From assembly GCA_038745535.1 (NCBI GenBank), contig JBCDLI010000020.1, positions 1-40,239 of the forward strand: a DNA stretch of 40,239 nucleotides, in the 5' to 3' direction. Of the stretch, positions 16,600 through 24,262 are shown one piece after another. The DNA comes from JBCDLI01 sp038745535. Its GTDB lineage: Bacteria > Pseudomonadota > Alphaproteobacteria > Rhizobiales > Rhizobiaceae. The notes below the pieces were generated by a model. That model worked only from the letters and a program-made list of their open reading frames with translations, did not search any database and was not told the origin of the DNA. Numbering within the stretch: position 1 is the stretch's first letter; every line of letters begins with the position of its first letter. The translations under genes were made by a program, and so were the position numbers.

Positions 16600-16959
16600 T
16601 TATTCCATGTCATCTGTAACTAATTTGCCTTCGCGCGCCTCGTATTTGTATTGCTGCTTTATCAGCCATGTTTTCAAGGGGCGAAGCGGCAATATGGTTG
16701 ACGCGGCAAGCACGATTGTCGTGAGCAGAATTGTCAGCCAAAGCGGTGCGCCAACACCTGCTTCCATCCAAACCGCGAAAAGCACGGTAACAAGCATCGA
16801 AAACCACATCACGAAGAACGCAGGTCCATCACCTGCGTCGGCGAAAGACAAATCGAGCCCGCAATCGGGGCATATTGGCTTTACCGATAAAAAGCCATCG
16901 TAAAGCTCTCCCGTGCCGCACCTGGGGCAGCAACCTTTTAGCCTCTCGAGGTTTTTCAT
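16600..16959 (-). CDS. DUF983 zinc-ribbon membrane protein
   Basis: A 119-residue protein with two zinc-binding pairs at the N-terminus (C11-P-R-C14 and C30-P-D-C33). Two transmembrane helices follow at about 48-66 and 71-93, then a basic tail. This is the DUF983 layout. The gene has a good AAGGAG site ahead of the ATG and heads the leftward unit with the penicillin-binding protein 70 bases downstream. Some DUF983 members are found near respiratory oxidases, but no such gene is here and the function is unknown. Confidence 0.85.
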   Translation of the reverse strand: MKNLERLKGCCPRCGTGELYDGFLSVKPICPDCGLDLSFADAGDGPAFFVMWFSMLVTVLFAVWMEAGVGAPLWLTILLTTIVLAASTILPLRPLKTWLIKQQYKYEAREGKLVTDDME

Positions 16960-17096
16960 AAAACAATCTCCTTACGTTTGGTCGTTGGGAAACAAGGCGT
17001 TTTTCCGGTCAGAAAAAGAAACTTCATAAAATAGGAATATTGTCCTTGACGCCGTGACGGTCATCAGGTAGAAGAATGACATAATCGGAAAACTGG
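16960..17096. promoter_or_regulatory. Divergent promoter region: DUF983 unit / GTA cluster
   Basis: All rightward GTA transcription must start in or before this 137-base gap. A possible sigma-70-like promoter is TTGACG at 17046-17051 with TAGAAG at 17069-17074, spacing 17. I find no TTAA tetranucleotide in the gap, so no canonical CtrA box is present. The promoter call is weak. Confidence 0.35.
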
Positions 17097-17519
17097 GTGA
17101 AGCGGGAGTGGTTCCACCACAACGAAAGCCCAACAGTGCCAAGCACCAATATATCATCTGCAGATTGTCATCGAGGTTTCTTACCGGCTCTCAAACGCCA
17201 GCGGAGACACCTCCTGGATGAAATCAAGAACGCACCGGGTTTTGAGCCGGAGTTGGTTAAGCAGCTCGATATTGTGTCTAAGCTTTTCGAGCGCCTTGCG
17301 AAAATCAAAGCTGATGAAGCAGCCGAGAAGCGCGATGAAGACAGTGTTGCGCACCGTCAGTTGGTAGCGTTTTTAGAAGAAATGGATGATCGGGTAGATG
17401 CCGTTGCACGACACCGATTTGCCGCCTTGGCAAATCGCATCGCTGAACAATTCTGCGATGAATGTGCTGCAAAGCTGCGGGCTTTTGCAGCTGAGGCCGG
17501 AGCAACTACCACCCGCTAG
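17097..17519 (+). CDS. GTA g1, putative small terminase subunit
   Basis: This 140-residue frame sits where the RcGTA small terminase gene (g1) is found, directly before the large terminase. The protein is helical and highly charged from about residue 33 to the end, with heptad-like repeats (L-V-K-Q-L-D-I-V-S-K-L-F-E-R-L-A-K-I), as expected for an oligomerising small terminase. Sequence similarity is not obvious by eye. The start is uncertain: GTG 17097 is the longest, GTG 17136 is possible, and neither has a strong ribosome site. The last 122 bases overlap the large terminase in another frame. Confidence 0.55.
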   Translation: MKREWFHHNESPTVPSTNISSADCHRGFLPALKRQRRHLLDEIKNAPGFEPELVKQLDIVSKLFERLAKIKADEAAEKRDEDSVAHRQLVAFLEEMDDRVDAVARHRFAALANRIAEQFCDECAAKLRAFAAEAGATTTR

Positions 17520-18693
17520 GCCATGGCGGACCTGGATGCTCCTCGGTGGTCGCGGCTCAGGCAAAACGAAGGCAGGTGCAGAATGGGTAAACGGGATCGC
17601 GCATGGTTTCAGGCCATTTGCGGATAAACCGGTTAGCCCAATCGCGTTGATTGGCGAGACGTTTTCTGATGTGCGCGAAGTCATGATTGATGGTCCTGCG
17701 GGTATCATGAACTGCATCACACTGGAAAAGCCAAAGTTTGAAGCAATGCGTCGCCGCCTCGTATGGCCAAACGGCGCTGTTGCGATGATGTTTTCAGCAC
17801 AGGAACCGGAGAGCTTGCGCGGACCGCAATTCGCAGCCGCTTGGTGCGATGAATTGGCCAAGTGGCAGCTTGATCGTGAGACTTGGGACATGCTGCAATT
17901 CGGACTGCGGCTCGGTGAGACGCCGCGCCAATTGGTGACGACGACGCCGAGACCAACCAAGCTGGTTAAAGAGATCTTCGCCGCGACGGATACAATTGTG
18001 ACGCGGATGAAAACAGAAAATAACGCCAAAAACCTAGCGCCGGGATTCATCCGAGCGATGAACGAGAAGTACGGTGGAACACGCCTTGGACGGCAGGAAC
18101 TGGATGGCGAAATCGTTGAAGACGTGCGTGGCGCGCTTTGGAACCGGTTGCAGCTTGACGGGCTTCTGGGTGAAGCGCCTCTGGCGTTTACCCGAATTGT
18201 AGTCGGTGTTGATCCTTCTGTCACCGCGAAAGCAAAGTCAGACCGGTGCGGTATTGTTGTCGTGGGGCTGGCAGATAATGGCAAAGCGTGGGTACTGGCG
18301 GACAAAACCATACCGGCAGCGACCCCAAATGGTTGGAGCAAAGCCGCCGCCGCTGCCTTTCATGCCCATGAGGCCGATTGCATTGTGGTCGAGGTCAATC
18401 AGGGCGGCGATATGGTCAAAGAGATCATGCACACCGCTGATCCAACAATCGCTGTTCGCGAGGTCCGGGCGACGCGCTCAAAGCGCGTCCGTGCCGAGCC
18501 AATTGCGACGCTTTACGAAAATGATCGCGTTCGACACGTCCGCGGTCTCGGCGATTTGGAAGATGAGATGTGCAGCTTCGGGTTGAACGGTCTTTCATCT
18601 GGGCGCTCGCCGGACCGGCTCGACGCGCTGGTCTGGGCTCTTTGGTCACTGCTTTTGGATAAAGCGCATCAACCGCGAGTCCGCGCACTCTAA
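17398..18693 (+). CDS. GTA g2, large terminase (DNA packaging ATPase/nuclease)
   Basis: The large terminase pumps DNA into the GTA head and cuts it at headful length. In 431 residues it has a Walker A motif G-G-R-G-S-G-K56-T and a Walker B-type A-A-W-C-D151-E152. The RNase-H-like nuclease has D272 in V-G-V-D-P-S and a terminal acidic block in R-S-P-D-R-L-D-A-L-V-W-A-L. The phrase R-P-E-Q-L-P-P followed by W-R-T-W-M-L-L-G-G-R-G is typical of GTA and related terminases. The ATG at 17398 gives the usual N-terminal length. A shorter start at 17458 would reduce the overlap with g1 from 122 to 62 bases. Confidence 0.92.
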   Translation: MPLHDTDLPPWQIASLNNSAMNVLQSCGLLQLRPEQLPPARPWRTWMLLGGRGSGKTKAGAEWVNGIAHGFRPFADKPVSPIALIGETFSDVREVMIDGPAGIMNCITLEKPKFEAMRRRLVWPNGAVAMMFSAQEPESLRGPQFAAAWCDELAKWQLDRETWDMLQFGLRLGETPRQLVTTTPRPTKLVKEIFAATDTIVTRMKTENNAKNLAPGFIRAMNEKYGGTRLGRQELDGEIVEDVRGALWNRLQLDGLLGEAPLAFTRIVVGVDPSVTAKAKSDRCGIVVVGLADNGKAWVLADKTIPAATPNGWSKAAAAAFHAHEADCIVVEVNQGGDMVKEIMHTADPTIAVREVRATRSKRVRAEPIATLYENDRVRHVRGLGDLEDEMCSFGLNGLSSGRSPDRLDALVWALWSLLLDKAHQPRVRAL

Positions 18694-18707
18694 CGGGATT
18701 GAAAAGA

Positions 18708-19901
18708 ATGAACAAAACGAACGGCGACCGAGCCAGAAATGGCGCGGCGACGCATAACTATGCGCAAAAGTCAGCGCCGCTTTCTGCCTCTCTTATAGCG
18801 CTGCAAGCGATTGCCGAGCCCCAGTGGACAGGCAATTCCTATGCTGCGCTGGCCTCGCACGGGTACATGCGAAATCCGATTGTACATCGCAGCGTTCGCC
18901 TGATCGCAGAGAACGTCGCTTCCATTCCTTGGACGATCACCGACGGAGTGACCGAATATTCCGATCACGCGGTGATCGAACTCTTGAAGCGACCGGCCCC
19001 GATGCAGGACGGGCGTTCGTTTATGGAAACGCTCGTCGGTCACTTGCTGCTGGCAGGCAACGCTTTTGCTGAGATTCAAAACGGTATTGGCAATCGTCGT
19101 GCGATGTTTGCTCTGCGCCCTGACCGCGTGAAAGCGGTGACGGATGACGCTGGGTGGACAGTCGGATACCACTACGAGGTCGAAGGCAAAAAGCGCGCAA
19201 TAGCGATGTCGGAAGACCCTCGTGGCGCGCAACCACTCTTGCACGTGGCGACGTTTCATCCACTCAGCGATCAGGAAGGTTTTGGCCCGTTGGGCGCTGC
19301 GGCAATGGCTCTAGACATCCACAATGCTGCTGCGCGCTGGAACAAATCGCTTTTGGACAACGCTGCCCGCCCATCGGGAGCTCTCGTCTACGCGCCGGGT
19401 GATCACTCAAACCTGAGCGAGGAACAATTCGAGCGACTGAAAAAGGAGTTGGAGGAGGGATATTCAGGGGCAATCAATGCTGGAAAACCGATGGTGTTGG
19501 AAGGCGGTCTCGATTGGAAGGCGATGGCGCTAACGCCCAAAGACATGGACTTCATTGAGGCGAAAAATACGGCGAGCCGCGAGATTGCCCTCGCCTTTGG
19601 TGTCCCGCCAATGTTGCTCGGTATTCCCGGAGACAACACCTATTCAAATTATCAAGAGGCGAACCGTGCGTTTTTCCGGTTGACGGTGCTGCCGCTGGCA
19701 AAGCGCTTAGCAGATGCATTTGCCAATTGGTTGTCGCCGCATTTTTCGACCGATCTGAAATTTTCCTGCAACCTCGACGAAGTACCGGGCCTAGCTGCCG
19801 AGCGCGAGGCCCTTTGGAAGCGCGTGGAAGCCGCTTCATTCCTCACAGAAGACGAGAAACGCGTCGCGGTCGGCTTCCCGCCGCTCGCCACGAGCCGCTG
19901 A
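18708..19901 (+). CDS. GTA g3, HK97-type portal protein
   Basis: The portal forms the dodecameric ring through which DNA enters and leaves the head. The 397-residue product matches the HK97 portal family: R-S-V-R-L-I-A-E-N-V-A-S-I-P-W near residue 65, G-N-A-F-A-E-I near 118, and L-L-G-I-P-G-D-N-T-Y-S-N-Y-Q-E-A near 304. I chose ATG 18708 over an in-frame TTG at 18699. It lies 14 bases after the terminase stop. Confidence 0.92.
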   Translation: MNKTNGDRARNGAATHNYAQKSAPLSASLIALQAIAEPQWTGNSYAALASHGYMRNPIVHRSVRLIAENVASIPWTITDGVTEYSDHAVIELLKRPAPMQDGRSFMETLVGHLLLAGNAFAEIQNGIGNRRAMFALRPDRVKAVTDDAGWTVGYHYEVEGKKRAIAMSEDPRGAQPLLHVATFHPLSDQEGFGPLGAAAMALDIHNAAARWNKSLLDNAARPSGALVYAPGDHSNLSEEQFERLKKELEEGYSGAINAGKPMVLEGGLDWKAMALTPKDMDFIEAKNTASREIALAFGVPPMLLGIPGDNTYSNYQEANRAFFRLTVLPLAKRLADAFANWLSPHFSTDLKFSCNLDEVPGLAAEREALWKRVEAASFLTEDEKRVAVGFPPLATSR

Positions 19902-19951
19902 GCGTGTGGCCGAAAATGCTTGGAAATCTCCAAGCAGAAAAGGACTATCAA

Positions 19952-20293
19952 ATGACAACGCCCGAAACGGGCTACGCCCAAACACTGATGCTGGCGAAAG
20001 TGACCGGCGCAATTGCCGGATCGGCGATCTCTCTTGCCTACATGTTGCCGAGGGGACGTCGCGAGGCCGCAATACGCTTTTTCTCCGGCATAGCTGGAGG
20101 CATGCTGTTTGGCTCTCCGGTCGGCGTTTACGCGGCGCAGACGCTGGCTGTCGCAGACGCTCTCACGCCCGAGCAAACACACCTGATGGGCGCCGGTCTC
20201 GCGAGCCTCTCGATGTGGTGGATCATTGGCGTTGTTATCCGTCGAACAAACGACCGCACATCCGCTAAATCGAACATGGAGAATGATCATTGA
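19952..20293 (+). CDS. GTA g3.5, DUF6107 family membrane protein
   Basis: A 113-residue protein with two or three hydrophobic segments (about 14-31, 40-65, 79-97). It sits between portal and protease, the position of orfg3.5 in GTA clusters. The size and layout fit the DUF6107 family. A membrane protein between capsid genes is odd for a structural role; it might act during assembly at the membrane. I chose ATG 19952, preceded by AAGGA; an upstream extension into the portal gene is antisense-like and rejected. The stop overlaps the next start by three bases. Confidence 0.72.
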   Translation: MTTPETGYAQTLMLAKVTGAIAGSAISLAYMLPRGRREAAIRFFSGIAGGMLFGSPVGVYAAQTLAVADALTPEQTHLMGAGLASLSMWWIIGVVIRRTNDRTSAKSNMENDH

Positions 20294-20985
20294 GCATCAG
20301 ACCTGCCGCACACGGAATTGAGACCAAATATGCCGGTGCAAAAATCAATGCTGAAAAGACCGATGCGGGCGTTTTCACCGGCTATGCGAGCTTGTTCAAT
20401 GAAGTCGATCTTGGCCGTGATGCGCTTGCACCGGGGGCATTTTCGAAAGCCCTTTCAGCGCGAAGCGCGTCTGGTGTCCGAATGCTGTTCCAGCACGACC
20501 CCGATGCTCCCATCGGTGTTTGGGATAGCATAACAGAAGACAAGCGCGGTCTGCATGTTCAGGGACGGCTAGCACTTGATACGGTGAAGGGCAGGGAGGT
20601 CTGGGAACTCCTTCGTATTGGCGCGGTGGATGGTCTTTCCATCGGCTTCAAAACAGTCCGGGCAAAAGCTGACCCGCAAACAGGCGTGCGCACCATCACC
20701 GAAGCAGACCTCTGGGAAATATCGGTCGTCACATTTCCGATGTTGCCATCAGCGCGAGTAGACGCGGTCAAGCAAGCGCGTCTGCCCAGCATAAGAGAAT
20801 TTGAACGTTTGCTCGTGCGGGACGCCGGGCTGTCGCGTTCAGAAGCCAAGCGTACCGTTACGCAGGGCTATTCAAGTGTGATCGGGTCGCGGGACGCGTC
20901 GATCGCAACGACAAAAAACACGTCTTCAGATGCGGCGCTGGCGGCCCGTATTCGTGAAGCTGCAAGACAAATCCAAACCTACTGA
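20290..20985 (+). CDS. GTA g4, HK97 family prohead protease
   Basis: This protease matures the procapsid and trims the N-terminus of the capsid protein. The 231 residues carry the herpesvirus-type serine protease fold with His69 (F-Q-H-D) and Ser117 (D-G-L-S-I-G-F). E-I-S-V-V-T-F-P-M-L-P follows at about 143-153. The start is TTG 20290, overlapping the g3.5 stop (TTGA), which gives tight coupling; no ATG is available before the domain. The C-terminal 60 residues are polar and probably a scaffold-like or disordered tail. Confidence 0.9.
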   Translation: MSIRPAAHGIETKYAGAKINAEKTDAGVFTGYASLFNEVDLGRDALAPGAFSKALSARSASGVRMLFQHDPDAPIGVWDSITEDKRGLHVQGRLALDTVKGREVWELLRIGAVDGLSIGFKTVRAKADPQTGVRTITEADLWEISVVTFPMLPSARVDAVKQARLPSIREFERLLVRDAGLSRSEAKRTVTQGYSSVIGSRDASIATTKNTSSDAALAARIREAARQIQTY

Positions 20986-20992
20986 GGACACA

Positions 20993-22294
20993 ATGAAAAC
21001 AGGTCAATCCTCTGGTGCAAGCCACGCACCGGAGCGCAAAAACATGCCTACTGCAAAGGTTGCTGTCGCGACTTCTCGTGAGGCGCAAACGGTAGCCGAA
21101 GCCTTCGATGACTTTATGGGTGCATTTGAATCGTTCAAATCCGCCAATGATCAACGGTTGCGCGAGATTGAGGCCAACGTCACTGCCGACCCGCTGACAT
21201 CTGCCAAAGTCGATCAAATCAACAATGCGGTCGAAGAACAAAAGCGCGTTCTCGATGCGATGCTTTCGAAGGCAACACGACCGTCTCTGGGGGTCAAATC
21301 ATCCTCGTTCTTCGGTGGAGGTCTTGAGCATAAAAACGCGTTTGAGCGCTATGTTCGGAGCGGTGATGAGGGATCTTTGCGCAATTTGGAAGCCAAAGCG
21401 CTTTCCTATTCCTCTGGACCCGACGGTGGCTTTCTGGTGCCCGATGAGGTTGAAGCTGCAATCTCCTCGCGGCTTGCGAATTACTCGCCGATCCGCTCCA
21501 TTGCATCTGTCCGTCGCGTTTCCGGCGCCGTCTTGAAAAAGCCGTTCGCCGTATCAGGACCAGCCGTTGGCTGGGTCGGTGAAACCGAAGTCAGGCCCGA
21601 AACCGCAGCTGGTCAGCTCTCAGAGCTGCAATTCCCGACGATGGAACTTTACGCGATGCCCGCTGCGACGAGCGCACTGTTGGAAGACAGCGCGGTTGAT
21701 ATCGACGCTTGGCTTGCATCCGAAATCGACACAGCGTTTGCGGAGCAGGAAGGCGCAGCGTTCATCAACGGCGATGGCGTGAACAAGCCCCGCGGTTTGC
21801 TGGACTACACAACTGTGGATGAAACCTCCTGGGCTTGGGACAGCATAGGCTACATACCGACAGGCGCAGCAGGCGATCTGCCCGCAAGTGATCCATCGGA
21901 CGTACTGATCGACACTGTCTACGCGCTCAAGGCGGGATACCGCCAAAACGCGAAGTGGGTCATGAACCGCAAGACCCAAGCCGCACTGCGCAAGATCAAA
22001 GATGCCGACGGTAACTATATCTGGCAGCCGCCGGCAACCAGTGGTCAGGCCGCATCGCTCATGGGCTTCGATGTCGTCGAGGCTGAAGATATGCCGGACA
22101 TTGCTACAGACGCCATGTCGATTGCGTTCGGTGATTTCAACCGAGGCTATCTCGTCGTCGATAGAACCGGTGTTTCGGTGCTCCGCGATCCCTACTCAGC
22201 GAAGCCTTACGTACTCTTCTACACAACGAAGCGCGTTGGCGGCGGCGTTCAGGACTTCGACGCCATCAAACTTATCAAGTTCGGCACGGCCTAA
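20993..22294 (+). CDS. GTA g5, HK97-fold major capsid protein
   Basis: The 433-residue product is the main shell protein. A helical N-terminal delta-like region spans about 1-105 and should be removed by the g4 protease. The HK97 capsid core follows, with G-G-F-L-V-P-D-E-V near 145, V-G-E-T-E-V-R-P near 189, and F-I-N-G-D-G-V-N-K-P-R-G near 256. The cleavage site is not obvious; in RcGTA maturation removes about the first quarter. ATG 20993 has GAGGA just upstream and follows the protease stop by seven bases. This is usually the most strongly expressed gene of the cluster. Confidence 0.93.
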   Translation: MKTGQSSGASHAPERKNMPTAKVAVATSREAQTVAEAFDDFMGAFESFKSANDQRLREIEANVTADPLTSAKVDQINNAVEEQKRVLDAMLSKATRPSLGVKSSSFFGGGLEHKNAFERYVRSGDEGSLRNLEAKALSYSSGPDGGFLVPDEVEAAISSRLANYSPIRSIASVRRVSGAVLKKPFAVSGPAVGWVGETEVRPETAAGQLSELQFPTMELYAMPAATSALLEDSAVDIDAWLASEIDTAFAEQEGAAFINGDGVNKPRGLLDYTTVDETSWAWDSIGYIPTGAAGDLPASDPSDVLIDTVYALKAGYRQNAKWVMNRKTQAALRKIKDADGNYIWQPPATSGQAASLMGFDVVEAEDMPDIATDAMSIAFGDFNRGYLVVDRTGVSVLRDPYSAKPYVLFYTTKRVGGGVQDFDAIKLIKFGTA

Positions 22295-22295
22295 C

Positions 22296-22361
22296 GTCAC
22301 GCTCCCTCCCACGTGACAGCCATGCCCGGCGGCTTCGGAGCGCTCCCCACCCGGAGCCGCC
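22296..22361 (+). terminator. Two hairpins after the capsid gene, possible attenuator
   Basis: The 92-base gap between g5 and g6 holds two stems. The first is GTCACG/CGTGAC (22296-22301 with 22312-22317). The second is GGCGGCTTCGG/CCGGAGCCGCC (22328-22338 with 22351-22361), an eleven-base-pair stem with a single T-G pair and a 12-base loop. Only AATTTT follows the second stem, at 22369-22374, so any termination is likely partial. It may set capsid mRNA level above that of the downstream genes or protect its 3' end. Confidence 0.55.
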
Positions 22362-22386
22362 ACCTCTCAATTTTGAAAGATCACAA

Positions 22387-22956
22387 ATGACTTCGGCCTG
22401 CATCTCAAAGCCGGTGGCCCCGGCCATCGAACTCGACGATATCAAGCGATATCTGCGCATCGACAGCGACCACGAAGATAACACGTTGCAAGACCTCATT
22501 CGCGCGGCCACCGAATTCGTTGAACGCGACTGCGGCCTGGCTCTGATTTCCCAGGTTTGGCGCTTCTATTTTGACGAAATTCCAGAGGGTTGTGCGGTAG
22601 AGTTGAATCGCCGTCCGATCATCGACATGGTCGAATTGAACCGCTTTGATAGCGCGGGGAACCGCCATACGGTTGGGGCTGAGAATTGGTTCCTCAACCG
22701 GTTGACGGAGCCTGCACGAGTGCGCTTGCTCAACGGCATTTCGGCTTTCGATATGTCCAATGGCTTTGAGTTGGACATCGAAATCGGCTTTGGTTCCACG
22801 TCCGCAGATGTGCCGGATACCATCAAGCAGGCACTTCGCGCCCTGATTTCCCATTGGTATGAATTCCGCCATGCATTTGATGCGTCGGACCAACCGGTGT
22901 CGGTGCCGCCGGTTTATCATCAACTGACAGCCCACTTGCGCAGAGCGCGACTGTGA
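22387..22956 (+). CDS. GTA g6, head-tail connector (adaptor)
   Basis: This protein forms the ring beneath the portal in the neck. The 189 residues match the phiE125 gp8 / head-tail connector family. It has L-D-D-I-K-R-Y-L-R-I-D near the N-terminus, then D-L-I-R-A-A-T-E-F-V-E-R near 38, and a C-terminal helix A-L-R-A-L-I-S-H-W-Y-E-F-R near 148-160. The gene ends by overlapping the GTG start of g7. It is the first gene after the presumed attenuator. Confidence 0.88.
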   Translation: MTSACISKPVAPAIELDDIKRYLRIDSDHEDNTLQDLIRAATEFVERDCGLALISQVWRFYFDEIPEGCAVELNRRPIIDMVELNRFDSAGNRHTVGAENWFLNRLTEPARVRLLNGISAFDMSNGFELDIEIGFGSTSADVPDTIKQALRALISHWYEFRHAFDASDQPVSVPPVYHQLTAHLRRARL

Positions 22957-23300
22957 GCACGCCAAAGATGAAACGCTTTGACCCGGGCCAGTTACGCCAT
23001 CGCATCATCGTCGAGGAAGTGGCAACAAGCTATGACGAAGCCGGAGGCTTTTCTGAAAGCTGGACGGAAAAAGCGCGCTGCGCTGCTTTCGTGAAACCAG
23101 CATCGGTTTCCGAAGTCGCACGCGCGCGCGCCGCAGAACTTGAGATGTCTCATAGCTTCATCATCCGGTCAGGTACCGAGGTTACACGTCACGACCGCGT
23201 GATTTGGCGAGGCGAAGCATACGAAATCGCGAGTGTCTCCGACATCGATGGCACTGACCGCTACACAGAAATTCTGGGAAATAGGATTGAATCCACATGA
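22953..23300 (+). CDS. GTA g7, head-tail adaptor / stopper
   Basis: A 115-residue phage head-tail adaptor (SPP1 gp16-like) that closes the neck. It shows the family pattern L-R-H-R-I-I-V-E-E near residue 14, an aromatic W-T-E-K-A-R-C-A-A-F block, and G-E-A-Y-E-I-A-S-V near 89. The start is GTG 22953 with a four-base overlap to g6. The stop is overlapped by an ATG at 23297 that opens a short frame before g8. Confidence 0.88.
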   Translation: MSTPKMKRFDPGQLRHRIIVEEVATSYDEAGGFSESWTEKARCAAFVKPASVSEVARARAAELEMSHSFIIRSGTEVTRHDRVIWRGEAYEIASVSDIDGTDRYTEILGNRIEST

Positions 23301-23428
23301 AGCTGAGCACACGCGTTTCAGTGAACGAGCTTATTCGCGCTTTGCGCATCGCGCTTCTCGAAAAGGGCGATGGCCGCACCAGTCAGTTGGCTGAGAGGCG
23401 CGAGGGAAAAGCTGATGCAAAGCGCTGA
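23297..23428 (+). CDS. Candidate 43-residue gene between g7 and g8
   Basis: ATG 23297 overlaps the g7 stop (ATGA) and opens a 43-codon frame ending at TGA 23426-23428, 14 bases inside g8. It fills what would be a 114-base gap in a cluster where other genes abut or overlap. The peptide is basic (L-I-R-A-L-R-I-A-L-L-E-K near residues 12-23), probably one helix plus a charged tail. I recognise no family. It could be a real small subunit, or a leader that carries ribosomes to the g8 start. There is no independent evidence that it is translated. Confidence 0.45.
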   Translation: MKLSTRVSVNELIRALRIALLEKGDGRTSQLAERREGKADAKR

Positions 23429-23813
23429 TCTGCATGAAACAATTTCGGAAGCTCTGGCGACGGACGCTCAATTGTACACGATGCTTGGCGGTGGTCGGGA
23501 TCGCGTTCACGATCGCGTTCCGTCAAACCGTAAGTTTCCATTCATCACCGTCGACCGTCTGCAGGCCAATGCCTGGAATACGGATTTAGACGATGGCCGA
23601 GATACGATTGCCACCATACGTGTGTGGTCTCGGGCGAGGAACCGCGTTCAATCTTACGATATTGCGGACCGAATTATCGAGATTGTGGAAAGCCTGTCAG
23701 CGTCGGCGACCATCATACTCGCTCAATATGTGAGCGCGACACACGAACGTGCGGTTTCACAAAATGCGTTTCTGGCAACGCTCCGGTTTCGTCTTCTTAC
23801 CGAACACGCCTGA
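23415..23813 (+). CDS. GTA g8, tail terminator (DUF3168)
   Basis: A 132-residue protein of the DUF3168 / tail-completion type that caps the tail tube at the neck. Marks include the L-H-E-T-I-S-E-A-L N-terminal helix, a V-H-D-R-V-P block near 36-41, F-P-F-I-T-V near 46-51, and a C-terminal R-F-R-L-L-T-E strand. I chose ATG 23415 with GAGGGAAA just upstream; an earlier in-frame ATG at 23370 lacks a ribosome site. Confidence 0.86.
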   Translation: MQSADLHETISEALATDAQLYTMLGGGRDRVHDRVPSNRKFPFITVDRLQANAWNTDLDDGRDTIATIRVWSRARNRVQSYDIADRIIEIVESLSASATIILAQYVSATHERAVSQNAFLATLRFRLLTEHA

Positions 23814-23845
23814 TCAATTCCGTTTCCCATCTTTAGGAGAACCAT

Positions 23846-24262
23846 ATGGCTGCTCAGCGTGGCAAAGATATCTTGCTTAAAATTCTGGACCAAGCTTCTG
23901 GAAATTACGTCACTGTCGCCGGCTTAAGGACAAAGCGGTTGGCCTTCAATCAGCAGTCGGTCGACATCACCGATGCTGAATCGGCAGGTCAATGGCGCGA
24001 GCTACTATCAGGATCTGGCATTCGTCGGCTCGCGATTTCAGCGTCGGGGATATTCAAAGACAAATCGTCCGACGAACTGGTCCGAAGGGCATTTTTCAGC
24101 GGCACTCTGATGGCCGCTGAAATCGTTATCCCAGACTTCGGAACACTTCAGACGCCGCTTCTCATCACTTCACTGGAGTATGCTGGCAACCACGATAGCG
24201 AGATGACATTTGACACGTTGTTGGAGTCCGGCGGTGAAGTCACTTTCGTGGCGCATTCATGA
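23846..24262 (+). CDS. GTA g9, major tail tube protein (TP901-1 family)
   Basis: This subunit polymerises into the tail tube. The 138 residues match the TP901-1 major tail family as found in GTAs: G-K-D-I-L-L-K-I near residue 6, V-D-I-T-D-A-E-S-A-G-Q-W-R-E-L-L near 39-54, and an F-D-T-L-L-E-S-G-G-E-V-T-F end. A strong AGGAG site precedes the ATG. It lies in a 32-base gap after g8, the second largest inside the cluster after the one following capsid, consistent with its own strong translation. The stop overlaps g10 by four bases. Confidence 0.9.
   Translation: MAAQRGKDILLKILDQASGNYVTVAGLRTKRLAFNQQSVDITDAESAGQWRELLSGSGIRRLAISASGIFKDKSSDELVRRAFFSGTLMAAEIVIPDFGTLQTPLLITSLEYAGNHDSEMTFDTLLESGGEVTFVAHS

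Noticed and set aside
17373..18341. A 322-codon open frame on the minus strand opposite the large terminase
   Set aside because: It is antisense to a protein with clear Walker and nuclease motifs; its translation is Ser/Pro/Arg-rich without domain features, typical of a shadow frame in GC-rich DNA.
19727..19951. Upstream extension of the g3.5 gene into the portal gene
   Set aside because: The added residues are Arg/Pro-rich and run over portal coding sequence; ATG 19952 has a ribosome site.
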